A stretch of 6,217 nt of DNA, from positions 1-6,217 of the forward strand of contig CANGMW010000151.1 in the NCBI GenBank assembly GCA_947454695.1, given 5' to 3'. Below the pieces are notes generated by a model. That model saw nothing but the letters and a program-made list of their open reading frames with translations. It was not told where the DNA came from and ran no database searches. Both the position numbers and the translations under genes were made by a program. Positions within the stretch are counted from its first letter, which is position 1, and every line of letters starts with the position of its first letter. Positions 1-5,337 of the stretch are shown one piece after another. The stretch is from Comamonadaceae bacterium. GTDB lineage: Bacteria; Pseudomonadota; Gammaproteobacteria; Burkholderiales; Burkholderiaceae_C.

Positions 1-1635
1 CCCACGGACTTGTAAGCCACCTTCTAAACCAAACCCATACGCTGAGTGCACACCGTTTTGCAAAAGACTGAAATAGGGTGAATTGAACCGGCCGTGCGTG
101 TCTGACAGACTCAATGGGGCCAGGCCACTGGCTTGCAGCCCCATCACATAACTGACCGTGGAGCCCAGGCCAAATCCCAGCATGCGGGCGCCGTCGGGCG
201 CGCGATTCGCGAAGGCCATGCGCGAAAGCTGCAAATCACTGGCCTCCCCTTGCGGGAGTGCAAAGCCCAGCATTCGTGGGTTGGTCGTGTCGTACTCCGC
301 TGTAAAGGTGACATCACCCAAACGCATCGTGGTAGCGGGGCTCACCATCGATGCCGCCAGCCCGGCACCCCCACCCGAAGTGCTCGGCGCTGCAGCGGCT
401 ACGGGAATGTTGAGCACAAAGCCACGGTTGAATTTATCAACACCCAGTGTGTTGATATCGCTCACCACCACCCCTGCGCCAGCCTTAGAGCTTGCGAACA
501 AGGTGTTGCCCAGGGCCACGGCCTGGCCTGTTTTGGTCAGCACATTCAAACCGCCTATCGGCTGTAAGGAGGCGCCCACATTGATCAGCCCCCAGCCGTA
601 CATGCTATCGGGGGTGGTGCGCGCCAAACACACGTTAGCCACGGCTTTATCACTGCACAAATGCGTCGCCGACTGAAAAATAATCTGCGCCAGGTTGTTG
701 GCCGTCAAAAAGTTCCAGTTGCTTTTAATCAAAGCCGCCTGACCCGCCACCATCGGCGTGGCCATGGAAGTCCCTGACATGGCGGCATATTGGTTGGGAG
801 TGGCGGGTAAGGAATAACTCGAGGTGATGCTGACACCCGGCGCATAAACCAGCCAATTGGCCAATCCAGATGCATAGTTACTAAAACTGGCCCGCTTGTT
901 GTTGGCATCCAGCGCCCCAACCGCAATGATCTGACCCTTGGCCCAGGATTCTTTGGCGAGCATTGCCGGCCAGCTGAGCTTGGACTTGGAGCCATCGTTA
1001 CCGGCTGCCGCAACGACCAGCGTGCCCTTGTTGACAGCGTTTTGAATGTTGCTGGTTAGCGCCACGCTGCTGATGCCCAGACTCAGCGAGAGAATCGGCA
1101 CCTTTTGAACATTGACTTCCCAATCGATCCCTTTAGCCACCGTGGCCACAGAGCTCGAGCCGGTTTGAAAAACCTTGGCTACTGCCAGACTGGCGCCAGG
1201 CGCCAATCCCTCATCAGCACTGCCATTGAGCAAGGACCCGACCAAAATGCCGGCCACGTGTGTGCCATGACCCATTTGGTCCGTGATATCGGTGCCACCT
1301 GTCAAAGCGTTGTAGGTGGCGATCACCCGCCCGAGCAGTTCGGGATGGGTCATTTGCACCCCCGTATCGACCAACCCGATCGTGACGCCTTGGCCGTTAC
1401 CGGCCCCAAGCTGATTGGCATAGGGTTTATTGATCTGATTCAACCAAGGCTGGTTCAAACGTGCCTGTGACTCCGCCAGAGTCGGTACTGCCGACAACAA
1501 GGTGGTGCTGGACAACAAAGAAATTGCTTCAAGCTGTACATCCTTATCCCACGATGGGAGGAGGTGCACATCGGCCGCAGCCACGCAGCTCGTTGAAATT
1601 ATCAAAGTGCCAATGCAGGCGCGAAGGGAAGTCAT
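1..1635 (-). CDS. Secreted subtilisin-family (S8) serine protease, C-terminus cut by window edge
   Basis: The frame is open from ATG at 1635-1633 to the window edge, giving 545 codons and no stop. An in-frame stop at 1656-1654 fixes the upstream limit, so this ATG is the only reasonable start; no good Shine-Dalgarno precedes it. Residues 1-21 look like a Sec signal peptide (Arg5, a hydrophobic core, then AAAD as likely cleavage region). The S8 catalytic domain spans about 80-355. The triad is Asp90 in GLVDTG, His123 in GHGTHVAG and Ser290 in GTSMATP; Asn213 in AAGNDG is the probable oxyanion-hole residue. The enzyme should be an active exported endopeptidase. After about residue 360 comes a further stretch of at least 185 residues, Ala/Gly/Ser-rich around 410-430, which I do not recognise. 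Its later part (about 485-545) could be outer-membrane strands of an autotransporter, but that is only an inference. It is divergent from the cyclase gene. The S8 assignment is secure; substrate and final location are not. Confidence 0.93.
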   Translation of the reverse strand, partial: MTSLRACIGTLIISTSCVAAADVHLLPSWDKDVQLEAISLLSSTTLLSAVPTLAESQARLNQPWLNQINKPYANQLGAGNGQGVTIGLVDTGVQMTHPELLGRVIATYNALTGGTDITDQMGHGTHVAGILVGSLLNGSADEGLAPGASLAVAKVFQTGSSSVATVAKGIDWEVNVQKVPILSLSLGISSVALTSNIQNAVNKGTLVVAAAGNDGSKSKLSWPAMLAKESWAKGQIIAVGALDANNKRASFSNYASGLANWLVYAPGVSITSSYSLPATPNQYAAMSGTSMATPMVAGQAALIKSNWNFLTANNLAQIIFQSATHLCSDKAVANVCLARTTPDSMYGWGLINVGASLQPIGGLNVLTKTGQAVALGNTLFASSKAGAGVVVSDINTLGVDKFNRGFVLNIPVAAAAPSTSGGGAGLAASMVSPATTMRLGDVTFTAEYDTTNPRMLGFALPQGEASDLQLSRMAFANRAPDGARMLGFGLGSTVSYVMGLQASGLAPLSLSDTHGRFNSPYFSLLQNGVHSAYGFGLEGGLQVRG

Positions 1636-1671
1636 GGTGATTTTTGAATAGCTTTAATTTTATCAGTTCTG

Positions 1672-1700
1672 CTTTTAAGTAATGAATTTGACTCTGTTAA
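1672..1700 (-). promoter_or_regulatory. Candidate sigma70 promoter for the S8 protease
   Basis: On the minus strand TTAACA (1700-1695) matches the -35 consensus at five of six positions. A 17-bp spacer follows, then TAAAAG (1677-1672), four of six to the -10 consensus. Transcription would start near 1665, leaving a leader of about 30 nt before the ATG at 1635. An alternative is the extended -10 sequence TGATAAAAT at 1665-1657, which has only a poor -35 partner. Hexamer matches are easily found by chance in A+T-rich DNA, so confidence is low. Confidence 0.3.
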
Positions 1701-1772
1701 GTGCATTTCTGAAAAAATTGCTTTGTGATTTTTTTTGTTTTTTCGATTTGAATTTTTCTCAAAAAAATGATT

Positions 1773-1790
1773 TGTAAATGTACTTTTACA
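1773..1790. promoter_or_regulatory. 18-bp palindrome matching the TyrR-box pattern; candidate operator
   Basis: The sequence TGTAAATGTACTTTTACA is symmetric about 1781/1782, with eight of nine base pairs matching and the only mismatch at 1779/1784. Its arms fit exactly the TGTAAA-N6-TTTACA consensus described for TyrR boxes of enterobacteria. It lies 77 bp before the cyclase start and 137 bp before the protease start, a natural place for an operator serving either gene. Whether this organism has a TyrR/PhhR-type regulator cannot be seen here. The symmetry is direct observation; the identity of the binding protein is a guess. Confidence 0.35.
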
Positions 1791-1867
1791 TTAGCAATAA
1801 AAAAAGTTTCAACTTGGGAATTAGACTTTCAGAATAAATGTAAGAACCACTCCTTGCAGGCTAAAAG

Positions 1868-3019
1868 TTGAAATTAACGGCAGCAACCTCACACGAGGTG
1901 AACCACTGGATAGTTCAAACGAACTACAAGAACAGAACCTTGTTGTTCATTCTTTTGTTTTTCACTTTTGGCGTCCACATTGCCCACCGGGAGGTGGACG
2001 TATTAGCGTGGTTGCTGCTGACGCTGCAGTTCCTTTTGTATCCGCATCTGGTTTATTGGCGCGCCCTGGTCTGTACAGCGCCCTTCAAAGGGGAACTTCA
2101 CAACATGATGCTAGACGGCGTCATCTTTGGCATGTGGATGGCCGCACTCGGGTTTCCGTCTTGGATTTCAATCACGCTCTTGCTGGGAACTTTTTATAAC
2201 CTTATGGTTTTCATGGGCCCCAAAGGGTTGTTGCCCGCCGTGGGGTCGCTGTGCAGCGGCGCATTGATTTCTATCGGCCTGCTCGGCTTTAAATTCACCC
2301 CAAATACCGATGTCGCAACCGCCGTGGCCTGCTTCCTATGTGCATTTATTTATTTGTGCGTGATGGCTTGTGGCGTTTATTTTCACGCAGTCCGCTTGCA
2401 AGAAACTCGGCAACGCTTGCGCCGCAGTGAGCAGGATTTGAAGCATGCCAATCAGGGCTTGCAGCATCAGATCAACCAAGTACATGGCATGCAATCCAAG
2501 CTGAGCGAGCAAGCCAACCGCGATCCACTGACCGGACTTTTCAACCGGCGCTATCTGGACAGCACCATCCATCGCGAGTTGGCCAGATGCCAACGAGAGA
2601 ACCTCACGCTGAGCATGATCCTGATTGACATCGATAACTTTAAAAACATCAACGACACATTCGGACACCAAGCGGGTGATGAAGTGCTCAAAAAACTCGC
2701 CTCCATGTTACGGGCGCGCTCCAGCGACATTTCCAGCCGCTATGGGGGTGAAGAATTTCTGATGATTTTGCCCAGCATGCCGCTGTCCAATGCCATCGAA
2801 CGGGCCGAATGGGTGCGCAAAACATTTGCGGAGTCTTTGATCCCCTATGGTGACGCCAACATCCAGGCCACCTTGTCCATCGGAATTTCGAGCTACCCCA
2901 ACCATGCGCAATCCCCCTCAGAGCTCATTCGCTGTGCGGACGCCGCTCTGTACCGGGCCAAAGCCGAGGGTAAAAACTGCGTCTTTGTGGGCGCTACCCC
3001 GAGCTTGTCTGCGGCTTAA
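1868..3019 (+). CDS. Membrane-bound diguanylate cyclase (MASE2-GGDEF)
   Basis: This 383-residue protein should condense two GTP into the second messenger c-di-GMP at the inner membrane. Residues about 13-175 are a MASE2 sensor domain: the opening NHWIVQTNYKNRTLLF is characteristic, and hydrophobic stretches near 24-40, 45-64, 82-98, 98-116, 122-142 and 148-172 give about six membrane segments. A probable coiled coil (about 176-217) leads into the GGDEF domain (about 217-377). Key residues are intact: DPLTGLFNRR (219-228), the metal-binding Asp254 in DIDNFK, the GGEEF active site (293-297), and RSSD at 284-287, exactly five residues before GGEEF, the inhibitory product-binding I-site. MASE2 also occurs in the E. 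coli cyclase DgcC (AdrA). The start is TTG at 1868: an in-frame TAA at 1862 blocks extension, AGG at 1858-1860 is a modest ribosome site, and the first in-frame ATG (2104) would remove half the membrane domain. GTG at 1898 is a weaker alternative. The signal sensed is unknown. Confidence 0.93.
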   Translation: MKLTAATSHEVNHWIVQTNYKNRTLLFILLFFTFGVHIAHREVDVLAWLLLTLQFLLYPHLVYWRALVCTAPFKGELHNMMLDGVIFGMWMAALGFPSWISITLLLGTFYNLMVFMGPKGLLPAVGSLCSGALISIGLLGFKFTPNTDVATAVACFLCAFIYLCVMACGVYFHAVRLQETRQRLRRSEQDLKHANQGLQHQINQVHGMQSKLSEQANRDPLTGLFNRRYLDSTIHRELARCQRENLTLSMILIDIDNFKNINDTFGHQAGDEVLKKLASMLRARSSDISSRYGGEEFLMILPSMPLSNAIERAEWVRKTFAESLIPYGDANIQATLSIGISSYPNHAQSPSELIRCADAALYRAKAEGKNCVFVGATPSLSAA

Positions 3020-3040
3020 GCGCCGCACCTCCACGACCGA

Positions 3041-3067
3041 TTGCGCCAATGCCCTTGCGGGTAAGAT
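3041..3067 (+). promoter_or_regulatory. Weak candidate promoter for gcvH
   Basis: TTGCGC (3041-3046) and TAAGAT (3062-3067) resemble -35 and -10 boxes, but the 15-bp spacer is shorter than the optimal 17. A start near 3074 would give gcvH a leader of about 20 nt. If real, gcvH need not depend on readthrough from the cyclase gene 76 bp upstream. The match is weak. Confidence 0.2.
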
Positions 3068-3095
3068 GACGGCTTCTTAAACGGAGCAATGTCGA

Positions 3096-3464
3096 ATGAT
3101 CAGGTTCAGTGACGAACATGTGTGGGTACGCGTCGAGGGCGACATCGGCGTAGTGGGCATCACCGTGCATGCGCAAGACACCTTGGGTGACATCGTGTTT
3201 GTGGACTTACCCCAGGTAGGACAAACGCTTGCTGCCAAAGCAGTCGCGGGCGTGGTCGAATCCGTGAAGGCAGCCGCTGATGTGTTTGCACCGGTCAGCG
3301 GCACCGTCACCGAGGTCAATGAGGCGCTGCGCGCAGACCCTTCCCTGGCCAACAGCGACCCGCTGGCTGCGGCCTGGTTTTACAAAATTCAACTCTCTAA
3401 CCCGGCCGAGCTCGACGCGCTGATGGATGAAGACCGCTACGCCGCTTTCAGCCAGCAAGCCTGA
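3096..3464 (+). CDS. gcvH: Glycine cleavage system H protein (lipoyl carrier)
   Basis: This 122-residue protein matches GcvH, which carries the aminomethyl group on a lipoyl arm between the P, T and L proteins of the cytoplasmic glycine cleavage system. It has the family wording throughout: an N-terminal FSDEHVWVRVEG, VGITVHAQDTLGDIVFVDLP (20-39), and ESVKAAADVFAPVSG (55-69), where Lys58 is the lipoylation site. NSDPLAAAWFYKI lies near the C-terminus. The length is close to the usual 125-130 residues. The start at 3096 has GGAG at 3083-3086, nine bases upstream. A second ATG at 3089 opens only a seven-codon out-of-frame peptide. Unusually, gcvT and gcvP are not adjacent: a diguanylate cyclase lies upstream and a convergent Anbu gene downstream. 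The partners may sit elsewhere, or this could be a second copy. Family call is firm; participation in glycine cleavage is inferred. Confidence 0.93.
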   Translation: MIRFSDEHVWVRVEGDIGVVGITVHAQDTLGDIVFVDLPQVGQTLAAKAVAGVVESVKAAADVFAPVSGTVTEVNEALRADPSLANSDPLAAAWFYKIQLSNPAELDALMDEDRYAAFSQQA

Positions 3465-3501
3465 GACCGCCAGGAACCCGCGCCCGCAGCGCCGCAACTG
3501 A

Positions 3502-4233
3502 TTACTTCCAGTACTGCGGGTCCGGCAAAGCGTTGAACACCGAGCGCAACTGCTCGGCCCACTTGCCCCGGATAGAAGCAAAGTAAGGGTCTTTGCTGTC
3601 AATCAGGGTGTGTCGCTTCACCGCCAGCGCATCGCGCTCGTAGCACAGCAAATCCAGCGGCAGGCCCACCGACAAATTGGACTTGATGGTGGAGTCCATC
3701 GAGATCAAACAGCACTTGGCCACCTCGTCCAGACTCAAGCCGCCCTCGATGACACGGTCGAGAATCGGCTTGCCGTATTTCGATTCGCCGATTTGAAAAT
3801 ACGGCGTTTCTTTGGTGGCTTCAATGAAATTGCCGGCGGCATAAACGTTGAAGAGCCGCGGCTCTTCGTCTTTGACCTGCCCGCCAAAAATCATGCTGAT
3901 GTTGAAGTCCGAGCCGAAGGCTTTGAGCGACTCCGCGTCGCGCTCATGCACTTTGCGCACGGCCTCACCCACGATCTTGGCCGCCGAGAACATATTGCCG
4001 GCACTGGCCAGACTTTTCTCCCCGGTGTTTTGCATTTGCACACGCAGCCCCGATGCCACCGCTTGACTCACCGCCAAATTACCTGCGGTGAGCAAGACCA
4101 TCACCCGCTCACCCGGCACCTCAAACACATGCATTTTGCGAAAGGTGCTGATTTGATCAACGCCAGCATTGGTCCGTGAATCCGACAAAAACACGAGACC
4201 CGCTTCGCTACGCACTGCGACACAGTAAGTCAT
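3502..4233 (-). CDS. Anbu, proteasome-like Ntn-hydrolase peptidase
   Basis: This 243-residue protein belongs to the proteasome beta-subunit/HslV fold, in the Anbu (ancestral beta subunit) branch. It opens MTYCVAVRSEAGLVFLSDSR: removal of Met1 would expose Thr2 as the N-terminal nucleophile, with no propeptide. Asp18 in LSDSRTNAG and Lys33 in TFRKMHVF match the conserved Asp17 and Lys32/33 of the family. A GGQ segment (117-119) and SMDSTIKSNLSVGLPLD (178-194), highly typical of Anbu, follow. The start is ATG at 4233-4231, with AAAGAAG (4249-4243) nine bases upstream as a possible ribosome site; a longer N-terminus would bury the nucleophile. HslV is unlikely because no hslU neighbour is present and the length and the 178-194 motif differ. 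Anbu proteins form ring or helical assemblies in published structures, and their substrates are poorly known. The gene is third in a leftward set with Alpha-E and ATP-grasp genes, which suggests cleavage of a product made by that pair. It ends 37 bp from the convergent gcvH stop. Confidence 0.92.
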   Translation of the reverse strand: MTYCVAVRSEAGLVFLSDSRTNAGVDQISTFRKMHVFEVPGERVMVLLTAGNLAVSQAVASGLRVQMQNTGEKSLASAGNMFSAAKIVGEAVRKVHERDAESLKAFGSDFNISMIFGGQVKDEEPRLFNVYAAGNFIEATKETPYFQIGESKYGKPILDRVIEGGLSLDEVAKCCLISMDSTIKSNLSVGLPLDLLCYERDALAVKRHTLIDSKDPYFASIRGKWAEQLRSVFNALPDPQYWK

Positions 4234-4263
4234 ACCCGATCACTTCTTTGGTTGTTTTGAACA

Positions 4264-4279
4264 GGGCGTATTGTCGCCC
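4264..4279. other. Small stem-loop in the Alpha-E to Anbu gap
   Basis: GGGCG (4264-4268) and CGCCC (4275-4279) can pair as five G-C pairs around a six-base loop. The hairpin lies in the 93-bp gap between the Alpha-E stop and the Anbu start, about 30 bases before Anbu. No T-tract follows on the minus strand, so it is not a typical intrinsic terminator. It might mark mRNA processing or partial attenuation, or be chance. Confidence 0.25.
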
Positions 4280-4326
4280 AAGCTACTCACGGTCGCGCCG
4301 AACGCCTCAAGTCACATCCAAGCAAC

Positions 4327-5286
4327 TCAGGCGGCCTGGGGCATCAAATAGTCGCGGCTGATGCGCGAGCCGATGTCGTTGACGCGATCCAAGAATTCGG
4401 TGAGAAACGTGTGCAATCCGGTTTGCAAAATTTCATCGATCTTGCCGTACTGCAACTCTGCATGCAGCTTGCCGGCATAACGCTGCGTGCTGCTCATGCC
4501 CTCACCCGCCACCAGATCCAGATTGGCCACCACCTCGTTCATGCACGCATGCAAAGAGCGTGGCATGTCAGACCGAAGAATCAGCAACTCGGCCACGCGC
4601 TCGGGGCGAATCACGTCGCGGTAGACCTTGCGGTAGATCTCAAAGCCGCTGACGCTGCGCAAAATCGCGCTCCAGTGGTAGAAGTCGTACTCTTGGTCTT
4701 TCTGGTTGGCGTTGCCGATGAAGTCGCTTTGCAGCGAATGGAACTTCACATCCACCAGCCGTGCGGTGTTGTCGGCGCGCTCCAGAAATGTCCCCAAGCG
4801 CATGAAATAAAACGCCTCGTCCACCAGCATGGTGCCCACGGCCACACCGCGTGAGAGGTGGGAGCGGAATTTCACCCACTCAAAAAACTGGCCCGGATCG
4901 CGTTGGAGCGCGCCGCTTTTGAGCATGCGGTTGACTTCCAGCCAAGTCTGGTTTTGTGTCTCCCACACCTCGGTGGTCAGGGTGCCGCGCACTGCGCGGG
5001 CGTTTTCACGGGCAGAGCGCAAACACGAAATGATGGACGAGGGATTGTCTTCGTCCGTCACCATGAATTCCATCACGCCTTGCGGTGTGACCTCACCGTA
5101 CAAGGCCTGGTACGACGGCAGCAGCTCGCTGATGGACAGCAAACCTTGCCAGCCCAGTTGGGCCACGGCGGCCGATTGCGGCAGCAGCGAGGTTTCATAG
5201 TTCACATTGAGCATGCGCGCGGTGTTTTCGGCACGCTCGGTGTATCGGTTCATCCAGTAGAGGTGGTCAGCGGTGCGGCTCAGCAT
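4327..5286 (-). CDS. Alpha-E domain protein (DUF403)
   Basis: This 319-residue, mostly helical protein matches the Alpha-E (DUF403) family and has its usual length. It begins MLSRTADHLYWMNRYTERAE, a hallmark of the family, so the ATG at 5286-5284 is well supported; the ribosome site is weak (AAAGAA about 8 bases upstream). A conserved octad occurs twice, ERAENTAR at 17-24 and ERADNTAR at 169-176, pointing to an internal duplication of a helical unit. The biochemical role of Alpha-E is not established. Comparative genomics places it beside circularly permuted ATP-grasp ligases, transglutaminase-like proteins and Anbu, and suggests it acts with the ligase in forming an amide-linked product. Here it follows the ATP-grasp gene by 51 bp and precedes Anbu by 93 bp on the same strand, consistent with one operon. 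No signal peptide or membrane segment is seen, so it is probably cytoplasmic. Family call is secure; function is inferred from context. Confidence 0.93.
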   Translation of the reverse strand: MLSRTADHLYWMNRYTERAENTARMLNVNYETSLLPQSAAVAQLGWQGLLSISELLPSYQALYGEVTPQGVMEFMVTDEDNPSSIISCLRSARENARAVRGTLTTEVWETQNQTWLEVNRMLKSGALQRDPGQFFEWVKFRSHLSRGVAVGTMLVDEAFYFMRLGTFLERADNTARLVDVKFHSLQSDFIGNANQKDQEYDFYHWSAILRSVSGFEIYRKVYRDVIRPERVAELLILRSDMPRSLHACMNEVVANLDLVAGEGMSSTQRYAGKLHAELQYGKIDEILQTGLHTFLTEFLDRVNDIGSRISRDYLMPQAA

Positions 5287-5337
5287 GGTCTGTTCTTTTT
5301 TTGAAATGTTGTCGTGATGGTTCTAAGTCTTGTGAAC

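Larger units (their letters stand above)
1636..1867. other. A+T-rich divergent intergenic control region
   Basis: This 232-bp stretch separates the start codons of the divergent protease and diguanylate cyclase genes, and holds no ORF I would call. It is much richer in A+T than its flanks and contains runs of A or T at 1712-1717, 1729-1736, 1738-1743, 1753-1757, 1761-1767 and 1799-1805. Such tracts can bend DNA and attract H-NS-like proteins; that is general knowledge, not something shown here. Promoters for both genes must lie in or near it. I found a fair candidate only for the protease. No convincing sigma70 promoter was found for the cyclase. Confidence 0.7.

Noticed and set aside
158..676. 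172-codon plus-strand ORF
   Set aside because: It lies wholly antisense to the protease, whose frame encodes a continuous recognisable S8 protein. The ORF product has no recognisable domain and looks like a shadow.
1573..1635. Lipoprotein signal in the protease N-terminus (Cys17)
   Set aside because: The residues before Cys17 (STS) do not form a lipobox such as L-A/S-G/A-C; an ordinary Sec signal peptide fits better.
3010..3027. Hairpin TGCGGC / GCCGCA over the cyclase stop codon, considered as a terminator
   Set aside because: The stem is only six pairs and no T-tract follows; it overlaps coding sequence and could be chance in GC-rich DNA.
3465..3501. Bidirectional terminator between gcvH and Anbu
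   Set aside because: The 37-bp gap is GC-rich but has no stem longer than about four pairs and no T-tract on either strand.
3610..4179. 189-codon plus-strand ORF opposite Anbu
   Set aside because: It is antisense to the well-supported Anbu gene, with composition typical of a shadow frame.
3502..4233. Calling the Ntn hydrolase HslV
   Set aside because: HslV is shorter, usually starts its mature chain with Thr-Thr and is paired with hslU. The SMDST...SNLSVGLPLD motif and Alpha-E/ATP-grasp neighbours indicate Anbu.
4411..5304. Several plus-strand ORFs of 120-150 codons opposite Alpha-E
   Set aside because: They are antisense to a complete conserved Alpha-E gene, and their His/Gln-rich products are typical of shadow frames in GC-rich DNA.
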